A stretch of DNA of 43,580 bases, taken from positions 1 through 43,580 of the forward strand of contig USOQ01000014.1 in assembly GCA_900556395.1 (NCBI GenBank), in the 5' to 3' direction. Source of the DNA: Candidatus Segatella caccae (lineage in GTDB: Bacteria > Bacteroidota > Bacteroidia > Bacteroidales > Bacteroidaceae). Each line of letters opens with the position of its first letter. The first letter of the stretch is position 1. A program made the translations under genes and the position numbers. Of this stretch, positions 32,582-40,987 are shown one piece after another. The notes beneath the pieces were generated by a model. It saw only the letters and a program-made list of their open reading frames with translations, was not told the DNA's origin and searched no databases.

Positions 32582-32749
32582 AACTTTCGCAAATGGGGAA
32601 GTTAAAGAATTTAAAGAAGTTAGAGAAGTTAAAGCCATATGCTTTATAGCTAAATATACAACAAAAAAAGGTATTGGCCATAACTTCTAACGACCGATGG
32701 GAGTGATAACTTCTTTAACTACTATAACTTCCGTACATACGAAACTTCA
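32582..32749 (+). repeat. 168-bp inverted-repeat (MITE-like) element in the queD leader
   Basis: The left arm begins AACTTTCGCA ... GGAAGTTAAAG and contains GAAGTTA-type units in tandem (32597-32632). The right arm, read backwards, begins TGAAGTTTCGTATG ... GGAAGTTATAG and contains the same units (32749-32708). The arms share GGAAGTTAWAGWAKTTAAAG followed by AAGTTA, with three mismatches. The outermost 24 bp of the right arm is the dispersed motif seen at 7572 and 26621. No coding capacity is evident. It may be a small mobile repeat or a long leader hairpin. Confidence 0.6.
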
Positions 32750-32780
32750 GGAAGAAATAAGAACATTTTATTAAGCACTT

Positions 32781-33152
32781 ATGATATACTGTATATCTAA
32801 AAAATTGGAAATATCAGCATCCCACTCGCTCTCACTCAGCTACGAGAGCAAGTGCAGCCGTATGCATGGACACAACTGGCAAATAGAAATCTTCCTCGTT
32901 AGCAAAGATAAGCTCAATGCTGATGGTATGGTAGAAGACTTCACACATATCAAGCAAACCATACACAACAAGATGGACCATGCCAATCTCAACGAGATTT
33001 TCGACTTCAATCCTACCGCCGAGAATATAGGCAAATGGATAGTAGAACAATTTGAACAATGCTACAAGGTAACAGTCCAAGAAAGTTTTGGAAATACAGC
33101 CACTATCATCGACGAAACGAAGATCAAAGGCATAGAGTTTCTTGTGAAATAG
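32781..33152 (+). CDS. queD: 6-carboxy-tetrahydropterin synthase
   Basis: This 123-residue member of the 6-pyruvoyl-tetrahydropterin synthase family makes 6-carboxy-5,6,7,8-tetrahydropterin, the second step of queuosine synthesis. SASHSL (about 13-18) supplies the first zinc His; SKCSRMHGHNW (about 25-35) supplies the catalytic Cys and the HxH zinc ligands. MVEDFTHIKQ and DHANLN are further family motifs, and the Glu near ENIGKWIVEQF is in its usual place. Length is normal. It precedes queE by 23 bp, so both act in the same pathway. Confidence 0.92.
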   Translation: MIYCISKKLEISASHSLSLSYESKCSRMHGHNWQIEIFLVSKDKLNADGMVEDFTHIKQTIHNKMDHANLNEIFDFNPTAENIGKWIVEQFEQCYKVTVQESFGNTATIIDETKIKGIEFLVK

Positions 33153-33175
33153 ACAACAAACACGTGACACCGAGA

Positions 33176-33769
33176 ATGAAGACATATCGAGTAAATGAAA
33201 TATTCTACTCTCTGCAAGGCGAAGGACGCTGGACAGGAAGGGCGGCCGTCTTTGTAAGGATGAGCGGTTGTAATTTAGCTTGTCCCTTCTGTGACACCGA
33301 CTTCAGCCATTATACAGAGATGACGGCTGATGATATCATTGAGCAATGCCAAAAGGTAGGAGGAAACTGTAGGTTTATCGTACTGACAGGGGGAGAACCC
33401 ACCCTTCAAGCCGACAAGAACCTGATAGCAGCATGGCACCAGGCAGACTACTATGTAGCAATGGAGACTAACGGAACCCACCCCATCCCTGAAGGTATCG
33501 ACTGGGTGACTTGCTCACCCAAGTCTGCGTTTGTCAAATCAGAAGCCCATCTGGCCATAACACAGGCCAATGAACTTAAACTCGTCTTCGATGATGAGCA
33601 CCCCGTAGAAGACTATGGCCTGAAGACTGAATATAAGTACTTACAACCATGCGACACAGGCAACGCTTCTCGTAACCGTCTGATAATGAACCACTGCATC
33701 AAGTTCATTCAAGAACATCCTGAATGGCAACTCTCTCTGCAAACACACAAAATCATCGGTATACAATAA
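33176..33769 (+). CDS. queE: 7-carboxy-7-deazaguanine synthase (radical SAM)
   Basis: This 197-residue radical-SAM enzyme contracts the QueD product to 7-carboxy-7-deazaguanine. The start MKTYRVNEIFYSLQGEG (33176) fits the family; an upstream in-frame ATG at 33059 lies inside queD and adds unrelated residues, and GTG at 33164 is a minor alternative. Cluster-binding cysteines are Cys32, Cys36 and Cys39 (SGCNLACPFCDTDF). TGGEPTLQ binds SAM and METNGT is typical. The protein is on the short side, like other compact QueE forms. trxB follows 31 bp downstream. Confidence 0.92.
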   Translation: MKTYRVNEIFYSLQGEGRWTGRAAVFVRMSGCNLACPFCDTDFSHYTEMTADDIIEQCQKVGGNCRFIVLTGGEPTLQADKNLIAAWHQADYYVAMETNGTHPIPEGIDWVTCSPKSAFVKSEAHLAITQANELKLVFDDEHPVEDYGLKTEYKYLQPCDTGNASRNRLIMNHCIKFIQEHPEWQLSLQTHKIIGIQ

Positions 33770-33800
33770 GAACATAAGCAACCCAAAACAACTATAATAT

Positions 33801-34736
33801 ATGGAACAAAAAATCAAGACATTAATCATCGGAAGCGGACCTGCGGGCTATACCGCTGCTATATACGCGGGTCGTGCAGACCTCAACCCCATACTATACA
33901 CAGGTATGCAACCAGGTGGACAGCTCACCACTACCACCATCGTGGAAAACTTTCCAGGCTACCCCAATGGTGTAGACGGCAACCAGATGATGATGGACCT
34001 ACGCGAACAAGCTGAACGCTTTGGCACTACAGTACGCGATGGAAGCATCACACACATCGATTTCGACAGTCGACCATATCGCGTAGAGGACGAAGATGGA
34101 AACATACTTCTTACCGATACTATCATTATTGCAACAGGTGCTACTGCCAAGTATCTCGGACTTGCTGACGAAGAGAAGTATAGAGGTCAGGGGGTTTCTG
34201 CATGTGCCACCTGCGATGGCTTCTTCTATCGCAAGCGCACTGTAGCTGTTGTCGGTGGTGGTGATACGGCTTGCGAAGAGGCTCTCTATTTGGCCAGTTT
34301 AGCCAAAAAGGTATATATGATAGTCAGAAAACCTTACCTTCGTGCAGCAGAAATCATGCAGCAGAGAGTGAAGGAGAAAGAGAACATAGAGATTCTTTTT
34401 GAAACCAACACTAAAGGACTCTTTGGCGAAAATGGTGTGGAGGGAGCACATCTTGTCCGCCATCTTGGAGAACCTGACGAGGAAGCTTTCGATATTGCTA
34501 TAGATGGTTTCTTCTTAGCTATCGGTCATAAGCCCAACACCAAACTGTTTAAGGGACATATTGACCTCGACGAACAGGGATTCATCAAGGTTATTCCAGG
34601 CACTGCTGGCACCAATCTTCCTGGCATCTTCGCTGCAGGCGATGTTGCCGACCCAGTATATCGCCAAGGCATCGTTGCTGCTGGCTCTGGAGCCAAGGCC
34701 GCTATCGAAGCCGACCGTTATCTGCAAAAACTGTAA
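33801..34736 (+). CDS. trxB: Thioredoxin-disulfide reductase
   Basis: This 311-residue flavoenzyme reduces oxidised thioredoxin with NADPH. The FAD-binding motif GSGPAGYTAAIYAGRA lies at 11-26. The redox-active pair is Cys135/Cys138 in ACATCDGFFY. The NADPH-binding motif GGGDTACEEALYL follows, and GIFAAGDVADP is the C-terminal FAD motif. All active residues are present and the length is typical. It follows queE by 31 bp and precedes the EEP-fold gene by 32 bp, so it may be read from the queDE promoter. Confidence 0.95.
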   Translation: MEQKIKTLIIGSGPAGYTAAIYAGRADLNPILYTGMQPGGQLTTTTIVENFPGYPNGVDGNQMMMDLREQAERFGTTVRDGSITHIDFDSRPYRVEDEDGNILLTDTIIIATGATAKYLGLADEEKYRGQGVSACATCDGFFYRKRTVAVVGGGDTACEEALYLASLAKKVYMIVRKPYLRAAEIMQQRVKEKENIEILFETNTKGLFGENGVEGAHLVRHLGEPDEEAFDIAIDGFFLAIGHKPNTKLFKGHIDLDEQGFIKVIPGTAGTNLPGIFAAGDVADPVYRQGIVAAGSGAKAAIEADRYLQKL

Positions 34737-34768
34737 GATAGAATAATAACAAATAATTCGAAAACGCA

Positions 34769-35689
34769 ATGAAGAAACGTCTTTTTCTAACAACATGTGC
34801 CATGGCCGTTACCATTATGCTGAACGCACAGCAGTTGTTTGTAGGCTCTTACAACATTCGAAACCACAACAGCGGTGATGATCGCAATGGCAATGTGTGG
34901 ACCACACGCTGTAAGGTGCTATGCGACCAGGTAAACTTCGAATCACCCGACGTGTTTGGCACGCAAGAGGTATTGCACGAACAGCTCAACGACCTATGCT
35001 CTCATCTCGACAACTACGACTACATTGGTGTAGGTCGCGATGATGGCAAAGAGGCTGGTGAATATTCTGCCATCTTCTATAAAAAAGACCGGTTACAGTT
35101 GCTCAAGAAAGGCAACTTTTGGCTTAACGAAACACCCGAAAAGCCTGCTTTGGGATGGGATGCCGTTTGTATACGCATCTGCTCATGGGGTGAGTTTAAA
35201 CAGTCGAGCACAGGTTTTAAGTTCTTCTTCTTCAATCTACACATGGACCACGTAGGCGTGGTGGCACGTCGCGAGGCTGCCAAACTTATCGTGAAGAAGG
35301 TACGCGAAATTGCTAAGGGTGCTCCTGTAGTGGTAACAGGCGACTATAACGTAGACCAAGACAATGAGATTTTCAAGATATTTACCGACTCCGGCATCTT
35401 GAAAGACAGCTACACTGCAGCCCGTCTGCGCTTTGCTGCGAATGGAACCTTCAACTCGTTTAACACCGACCTATGGAGCACATCACGCATCGACCACGTG
35501 TTTGTATCTCCTAAGTTTGCCATCGATCGCTACGGCATCCTCACAAATGTGTATTGGACTCCAGCCCCTAACGTCAACAATGACGAAAAGGGACATGATG
35601 CCCCTACAGAGGTAAACTTCCGAAAATATATTCGCCGCGCACCATCTGACCACTATCCCGTGATGGTACACATGAAATACGTGAAGTAG
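34769..35689 (+). CDS. Exported endonuclease/exonuclease/phosphatase-fold protein
   Basis: This 306-residue protein has a signal peptide (1-20, cut near LNAQ). The EEP fold is shown by SYNIRNHN (Asn), GTQEVLHEQL (metal-binding Glu), HMDHVGVVAR, VVTGDYNVDQDNE (Asp and Asn) and SDHYPVMVHM (catalytic Asp-His). Substrates in this family include DNA, phosphoinositides and sphingomyelin; in Bacteroidota, exported members are common and the true substrate is unknown. It probably acts in the periplasm or at the surface. It follows trxB and ends at a terminator shared with the convergent metallo-hydrolase gene. Confidence 0.87.
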   Translation: MKKRLFLTTCAMAVTIMLNAQQLFVGSYNIRNHNSGDDRNGNVWTTRCKVLCDQVNFESPDVFGTQEVLHEQLNDLCSHLDNYDYIGVGRDDGKEAGEYSAIFYKKDRLQLLKKGNFWLNETPEKPALGWDAVCIRICSWGEFKQSSTGFKFFFFNLHMDHVGVVARREAAKLIVKKVREIAKGAPVVVTGDYNVDQDNEIFKIFTDSGILKDSYTAARLRFAANGTFNSFNTDLWSTSRIDHVFVSPKFAIDRYGILTNVYWTPAPNVNNDEKGHDAPTEVNFRKYIRRAPSDHYPVMVHMKYVK

Positions 35690-35711
35690 AGTCATCATCC
35701 GCATAAACATG

Positions 35712-35755
35712 AAACAGCCCGTGCAGAAGACTTATTCTTCTCGCACGGGCTGTTT
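35712..35755. terminator. Bidirectional terminator between convergent genes
   Basis: AAACAGCCCGTGC (35712-35724) pairs perfectly with GCACGGGCTGTTT (35743-35755), extended by AGAAGA/TCTTCT-type pairing inside. It lies between the plus-strand EEP gene and the minus-strand metallo-hydrolase gene. Confidence 0.8.
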
Positions 35756-35784
35756 AATATTTTTACTTTTATATCCTTTTATCT

Positions 35785-36588
35785 TTATACCAGTTTATAG
35801 ATTTCACTGGGAGTCTTACGCTTGAGCACCTCCAGTATAAAGTCTTTTCCTGCCACGATACCATAGCTACGCAGAATCTGTTCTACAGTCTTGCGTGCCA
35901 ATTCTGGATGATTATTCTCCTCGCTCAAATGGCATAACCAAACATGGCGCAAAGCTTCTGTTGCATTCTCTGCCAAAGCCTTACCGCATGAAGTATTACT
36001 CAGATGACCATTAGGACCAAGAATACGATCTTTAAGATACTGAGGATAAGGTCCCTGCTTCAACATCTCCTCATCGTGATTAGCTTCTAAGACAAGATAA
36101 TTAGCACGACCTATAAAATCGTGCATCTCATCAGTGATATGACCTACATCTGTTATCAAACAGAAAGTCACACCACCACACTCCACTTGATAACCTACAT
36201 TGTCGGTACTATCATGCGGAACACCAAAGGGAGTAATGTGAAACTCACCCAACGTAAAAGGAACACCTTTCTCAACAACATGCACATCAGCAGGGTTTAC
36301 CTTCTTACGAACACAATAATTGTTATCAATACCAGTATGCACCTTGCGAGTGGTATAGACAGGCAAGTGATAATCATTGCTTAGGCTTCCTACAGACTTC
36401 ACATGGTCAGCGTGGTCGTGGGTGATGAGAATATGATGTACATCTTCGAAACGCAATCCATAGTTGTGAAAGTGTTTCTTCAGCGTTCTTACTCCTACTC
36501 CTACATCTATTAATAGAGAATCCGTCTCAGTGAAAAGATAATAGCAATTACCGCTACTTCCACTGCCGAAGGAAATAAATCTTAGCAT
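35785..36588 (-). CDS. MBL-fold metallo-hydrolase, YycJ/WalJ-like
   Basis: This 267-residue protein has the metallo-beta-lactamase signature THDHADHVKS and a second His in FGVPHDSTDNVGY. SFGSGSSGNCYYL at the N-terminus is characteristic of the YycJ/WalJ group, which are putative nucleases or phosphodiesterases. I chose the ATG at 36588 (MLRFISFGSGS): the promoter -7 box ends at 36608, so an ATG at 36606 would lie at or before the transcription start. Substrate is unknown. It stands alone between a bidirectional terminator and its own promoter. Confidence 0.88.
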   Translation of the reverse strand: MLRFISFGSGSSGNCYYLFTETDSLLIDVGVGVRTLKKHFHNYGLRFEDVHHILITHDHADHVKSVGSLSNDYHLPVYTTRKVHTGIDNNYCVRKKVNPADVHVVEKGVPFTLGEFHITPFGVPHDSTDNVGYQVECGGVTFCLITDVGHITDEMHDFIGRANYLVLEANHDEEMLKQGPYPQYLKDRILGPNGHLSNTSCGKALAENATEALRHVWLCHLSEENNHPELARKTVEQILRSYGIVAGKDFILEVLKRKTPSEIYKLV

Positions 36589-36607
36589 CTTAATTTTTAT
36601 TTTCATG

Positions 36608-36638
36608 CAAAGTTAGCTAAAAAGATTCTAATTACAAA
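36608..36638 (-). promoter_or_regulatory. Promoter of the MBL-fold gene
   Basis: Minus strand TTTG (36638-36635), exactly 19 bp, TAACTTTG (36615-36608). It fixes the translation start at 36588. On the plus strand, TACCTTTG at 36648-36655 is a likely -7 box for the divergent lipoprotein gene. Confidence 0.72.
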
Positions 36639-36692
36639 GTTTTTTCTTACCTTTGTGGCGTTTTTAAGCTAATTTTTTTAAAAGATACTAAT

Positions 36693-37178
36693 ATGAGAAC
36701 AAGAAGAAACAATCTACGATATATCCTATGGATGGTGCTTACTATGATTGCGATAATAACTACCAGTTCTTCTTGCAAACAAGAACCAGGAAGTGAAGAG
36801 CAACTTCTCGAAGATGCCGACTCTTTTGCTGTCAACTACTATAACTGGCATTTTGAACAAGCACTACGTTACTGCACACCCGAGTCGGAAAAATGGTTGC
36901 GATATGCTGCCGGCAATGTACACGAGGCAGATGTAGAACTACTACGCAACCGTGAAGAAGACGCTCAGGTAGAATTGGGCGACATCCTATACGATGACAA
37001 CGACTCCATCGCTACAATAGAAACCAAAGTGTACAATTATCTACAAATGGACAGCATTGGGAAGGCTGCCCATCTCATTCCCGAATCCACTTTCCGCCTC
37101 ACCATGGTAAAGCGAAGCGGAAAATGGGTGATTAGAATGGAAAGCCCACTGCGAAGTGAAAAGCAAAGTCACGACTGA
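36693..37178 (+). CDS. Small lipoprotein with DUF4878-like fold, unknown role
   Basis: This 161-residue protein has a lipoprotein signal (hydrophobic 10-24, then TTSSSC with Cys28). The mature part has helices (EDADSFAVNYYNWHFEQAL) followed by alternating strands ending FRLTMVKRSGKWVIRME, the pattern of small NTF2-like lipoproteins such as DUF4878. Function is unknown. The last 47 bp overlap the 3' end of the convergent TamL-like gene, so the two transcripts are antisense to one another there. A -7-like box lies 38 bp upstream. Confidence 0.65.
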   Translation: MRTRRNNLRYILWMVLTMIAIITTSSSCKQEPGSEEQLLEDADSFAVNYYNWHFEQALRYCTPESEKWLRYAAGNVHEADVELLRNREEDAQVELGDILYDDNDSIATIETKVYNYLQMDSIGKAAHLIPESTFRLTMVKRSGKWVIRMESPLRSEKQSHD

Positions 37179-39270
37179 GTCGAGGATGCACGATAGCCCA
37201 GTGTTCCTGCTCTGTCTCATAGGCTGGATTAATAGCCTTCATACCCATATCAAACCGGAGTATGAAGTAGTCGAAATTCAGACGAAGTCCTAATCCATAA
37301 GCGACGGCTATCTGTTTATAGAACTCATCCAACTTGAATTGTCCTCCTGGCTGTTCTTCGTAATTGCGAAGGGTCCATATATTTCCTGCATCTACAAAAA
37401 ACGCTCCTTGAAATTTCCAGAATAGTGAGGTGCGATACTCTGCATTCAAGTCGAGTTTAAGGTCGCCCGTCTGATTGATAAAATCGATGCGTCCATCAGT
37501 ACCTCTAAATTTTCCTGGTCCAAGTTCTCTCACACCCCATCCTCTTACTGAGTTGGCACCTCCTGAGAAATATCGCTTCTCAAAAGGTAACACCCTACTA
37601 TTGCCATAGGGATAGGCAATACCGAAACCTGCATGCAAGGCAAGGGCATTTCGCTTGTCAAACTGCATCAGATGGGTGTAGTCAAAATCAAACTTGGCAT
37701 ACTGTGCATAGGCAATATTGAAGAGCGTATACTGCCCTTCACCATTCTTCTTCAGTCCGAACGACTTGGCCACGCCATTAAGCAGATTACCTGCCGTCTC
37801 GAAATTCGCCCTCATGGCATCTACTCCATTATTATATGACAATCCAAATCCGATCTTCATAATGAAGAGATCCTCATAGTTATAACGCAGTATGGCATTG
37901 CGGTTGTCTACATCATCGAGATAATCTTTCTTGAATGTAGCCGATATCCAAGGCATATAAACATAGTTGAGGTCAAGCAAGTCGAAGCGCCAATTTAAGT
38001 GATGTTTTGGTTCGCTCCAACGATAACGCCACGCTGTAGAGAACACTCTGCGATAAAACTCAGGTCTATTCTGCATATCCCAACTCACAGATAACTCTGA
38101 GTTTGCAGTCTGCCTTCTTCTAAAGCTTTTCGACAGGAATGGGGCAAGGAAACGTGGAAATGTCAACTTGGCTTCTGCCGAATACTCTGTATAGTTTTGG
38201 TCGGTATATCCCTCCAGTCCTTTAATGGCTTCGTAGGCACCACGCAGTTCCAAGCTCAGCTGTTCGCTACCCCTAAAGAGGTTACGATTCGTATAGGTTA
38301 GCGAAGCCGCAGCTCCTAAGTTTCCTGCCGTATTGGTGCCCTCGGGTTGAAACGACAAGGTGTGAGGCTTGTTGGTACTTATCTGTATATTACAATCCAG
38401 CTGATTAGTGTCTGGAACCTCGATAAATCGGATGTTGGTATATTTCACCGCCTGCAATCGTGCAAAATTATTATAGGTACGTTGCAGATCCGACGCACTA
38501 TAAGGCTCACCTTCCTTGACGGCGGTAGCATTAAGCAATACCTGATGGCGCAGATGAATGGAAGACGTATCATTGCTCAAGAAGTTTACCTGACGAATCC
38601 AGTAACGTGGATGATCCGTAGCAGGTTGATTGTTGCTTGCCTTATACTTTAAGAGATGAAGTTTCAAGTCGATATCCTTTTCACCCGCAATGGTATCGGC
38701 ATCATATTGGATAAAGTCTTTGTTGAAACGAAAGTAGCCACTATCAGCCAACAACCTTGCTAAACGCTTGCGTTCTGCATCAAGGGCCTCTACACTGAAA
38801 CGCATGCCAGGCTTCAGCAAGCGCTGATCCTCGCCCACTTGGTTGAGCACATCCCTTACTTCTTCGTCCTCAATAACATAGGTCAACTTCCCTATACGAA
38901 AAGGCTCACCTGGATGAAGCTCATAGAGCGCATCCAGTTTCTTGCCTTTCGTTGTAGTATAGAGCGATACCCCTGCTTGCAAGTATCCCTGGTTTTGCAT
39001 AGCTACCCTGAGGTCTTGACACGACTGACGAGCCTGCAACGTGTCGAAGATAACCGGTTTTCTGCTAAAAGGATTCTTGAAGAGCGAAAACAGTTTAGGA
39101 GCTTCCTTCTGACGTATGTAGGGCTTGAGCGTTCCTGCATCGTAACTCTTCTGGTCACTCTTCACCTCCACCTTGTTGAGGATATACTCTCCCTCTGGCA
39201 CATGCTTACTAACAGAGCATGCGCCTAAGACTATGGGGACAAATAATATGGAAAAACTTTTCAGTTTCAA
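37132..39270 (-). CDS. TamL-like BamA/TamA-family outer-membrane lipoprotein
   Basis: This 712-residue Omp85-superfamily protein has a lipoprotein signal (VLGAC, Cys18), which marks the Bacteroidota TamL variant of TamA. POTRA-like repeats fill about 25-330 and the beta-barrel about 335-712. Barrel motifs include RYFSGGANSVRGWGVRELGP (the Omp85 loop with RGxx) and an aromatic C-terminus (FAFHFAVGFPF). It would help insert or export outer-membrane proteins. In many Bacteroidota tamB is adjacent; here it is not. The gene is the last of a probable three-gene minus-strand unit with GH43 and the ATP-grasp-like gene. Confidence 0.86.
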   Translation of the reverse strand: MKLKSFSILFVPIVLGACSVSKHVPEGEYILNKVEVKSDQKSYDAGTLKPYIRQKEAPKLFSLFKNPFSRKPVIFDTLQARQSCQDLRVAMQNQGYLQAGVSLYTTTKGKKLDALYELHPGEPFRIGKLTYVIEDEEVRDVLNQVGEDQRLLKPGMRFSVEALDAERKRLARLLADSGYFRFNKDFIQYDADTIAGEKDIDLKLHLLKYKASNNQPATDHPRYWIRQVNFLSNDTSSIHLRHQVLLNATAVKEGEPYSASDLQRTYNNFARLQAVKYTNIRFIEVPDTNQLDCNIQISTNKPHTLSFQPEGTNTAGNLGAAASLTYTNRNLFRGSEQLSLELRGAYEAIKGLEGYTDQNYTEYSAEAKLTFPRFLAPFLSKSFRRRQTANSELSVSWDMQNRPEFYRRVFSTAWRYRWSEPKHHLNWRFDLLDLNYVYMPWISATFKKDYLDDVDNRNAILRYNYEDLFIMKIGFGLSYNNGVDAMRANFETAGNLLNGVAKSFGLKKNGEGQYTLFNIAYAQYAKFDFDYTHLMQFDKRNALALHAGFGIAYPYGNSRVLPFEKRYFSGGANSVRGWGVRELGPGKFRGTDGRIDFINQTGDLKLDLNAEYRTSLFWKFQGAFFVDAGNIWTLRNYEEQPGGQFKLDEFYKQIAVAYGLGLRLNFDYFILRFDMGMKAINPAYETEQEHWAIVHPRLSRDFAFHFAVGFPF

Positions 39271-39312
39271 CTTACTTTCTTTATTTACGAGATAATTATG
39301 TTCATGCGATCA

Positions 39313-40959
39313 CTACTTGGTGATACGAAACCAGTCTACATCTATCCAACCACGATTGGTCTTGCCTTCTGGTTCCTTGGCAACGAATCCCACCTTGGCA
39401 CCTATCCATTTGCCTTCTCTCATCGTGAACTCATCACCCACTTTCTTGAATGATTTACCATCCTTGGAGAAATAGAACTGCATCTTGCCTTCACGTACCA
39501 CCATACGCATATACACTTGTTCGTGGATGGCAGGCTGATAGTCTATCTTGTCAACCAAAGTAGGCTTCAGCGTGTCGAGAACCTTCACCGATTCGGGTTT
39601 ACCCTTATCTGCACTCTTACAAGTAATCTGCTGCAACTCGAATGCCTCGCCTACACGCTTCACTACTAAGGCAGAATAGTCAAGTCCCATCATGATGATA
39701 CCACCCATCTGGTTCTGATCTTTCGCAGTGAGACGCAGCTTGGCTGTTGCCGTAAAATTGTCGGCAGGTGTCTTCTGCAACAATAGGTTTGGCGTATGCC
39801 AGATGGTTTTATCGTTCTTGTCGGTATAGACACGCATCACACCCATAGAGGTAGGCATACCGAACCACTGCTGATAGTTAGCATGCCATTGCCACTGAAG
39901 CCCCAACTTGGTGTCATTGAACTCATCGCTCTCTACAGGGTTTACATTCACATGAACGGTAGCCTTAGGCATCTTGTAGGTCTCATAAGGCTCACCACAA
40001 TACCCCTTGGCTGGCACCTTGCCCATCACTGGCCAGTTGTCCTTCCAGGTAACAGGTTGCAAGTGAACCACACGTCCATAGGCTTCCTTATCCTGGAAAT
40101 GCATAAACCAGTCTTCTCCAAACTTTGTGTGAATCCATGCTCCCTGGTGAGGACCATTGATATTACTTTTACCCTGCGCCAATACCTTCTTAGCCTCATA
40201 AGGACCAAAAGGCGACTTGGAGCGCATAGCTATCTGATGACCTGTAGGTACACCTCCTGCAGGGAACATAACCCAATACCATCCGTTGCGCTTATAGAAC
40301 TTAGGACCTTCGCAAGTACGATTCTCCGTACCATTTCCGTCATATACAATCACTGGTTCGCTGATGGCCTTGGTACCCTCGGCATTCAGTTCGCGCACGG
40401 TAATGACCGATGCAAAACGATTACGCGAGTTGGCCCAACCATTGACTAAGTACACTCGGCCATCCTCATCCCACAAAGGAGAGGTGTCTATCATTCCCTT
40501 ACCAGGAATCACGCATACTGGGTCGTCCCACGTGCCAGCAGGATCCTTGGTCTTCACCATAAAGACGCCATAATCTGGGTCACCCCAATAGATATAAAAC
40601 TCGCCATTATGATAGCTGATACAAGGTGCCCACACACCATTGCCGTGCGAAGGCTTATCAAACTCGCTCTCTGGCTGAAGCTTTGTTACAGCATGTCCTA
40701 TCAATGTCCAGTTTACCAAATCCTTGCTATGTAGGATGGGTAGACCAGGCATACAGTTGAAACTGCTTGCCGTGAGATAATAATCATCACCCACAGCCAC
40801 CACGTCAGGGTCGCTATAGTCAGCATTGATCACTGGGTTGGTATACGTTCCGTTACCATTGTCAGGATTCCATACCTGCGACACATAGGGTTTGGCGTTT
40901 TGAGCAAAGGCTCCTAAGGATAGCGATGCCCATAAGAAAACAATTAGTTTTTTCTTCAT
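39313..40959 (-). CDS. GH43 family glycosidase (xylosidase/arabinofuranosidase), exported
   Basis: This 548-residue protein has a signal peptide (1-20, GAFAQ). The five-bladed propeller of GH43 (about 35-330) shows YTNPVINADYSDPDVVAVGD (catalytic base Asp near 50), GMIDTSPLWDEDGRVYLVNG (pKa-tuning Asp) and RTCEGPKFYKRNGWYW (general acid Glu). The C-terminal part (about 345-548) is a beta-sandwich of the GH43_C2 type, placing it near subfamily 12-like beta-xylosidases or arabinofuranosidases. It should act in the periplasm on xylan side chains. It starts 28 bp after the ATP-grasp gene stop, apart from the GH51 locus. Confidence 0.87.
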   Translation of the reverse strand: MKKKLIVFLWASLSLGAFAQNAKPYVSQVWNPDNGNGTYTNPVINADYSDPDVVAVGDDYYLTASSFNCMPGLPILHSKDLVNWTLIGHAVTKLQPESEFDKPSHGNGVWAPCISYHNGEFYIYWGDPDYGVFMVKTKDPAGTWDDPVCVIPGKGMIDTSPLWDEDGRVYLVNGWANSRNRFASVITVRELNAEGTKAISEPVIVYDGNGTENRTCEGPKFYKRNGWYWVMFPAGGVPTGHQIAMRSKSPFGPYEAKKVLAQGKSNINGPHQGAWIHTKFGEDWFMHFQDKEAYGRVVHLQPVTWKDNWPVMGKVPAKGYCGEPYETYKMPKATVHVNVNPVESDEFNDTKLGLQWQWHANYQQWFGMPTSMGVMRVYTDKNDKTIWHTPNLLLQKTPADNFTATAKLRLTAKDQNQMGGIIMMGLDYSALVVKRVGEAFELQQITCKSADKGKPESVKVLDTLKPTLVDKIDYQPAIHEQVYMRMVVREGKMQFYFSKDGKSFKKVGDEFTMREGKWIGAKVGFVAKEPEGKTNRGWIDVDWFRITK

Positions 40960-40987
40960 TTGGTTTTTATTAAAGATTAGTTATTAT

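Noticed and set aside
32568..32780. preQ1 riboswitch upstream of queD
   Set aside because: I looked for the C-rich stem-loop and A-rich tail of preQ1 aptamers and found none; the leader is filled by the inverted-repeat element.
33059..33175. Extended queE start at 33059
   Set aside because: It lies inside queD and adds a basic, unrelated leader; MKTYRVNEIF at 33176 matches QueE N-termini.
36589..36606. Start of the MBL-fold protein at 36606
   Set aside because: The -7 box ends at 36608, so this codon would fall at or before the transcription start; the family starts at MLRFISFGSGS.
39796..40449. 217-codon plus-strand frame inside the GH43 gene
   Set aside because: Shadow of the GH43 frame; no start context or domain.
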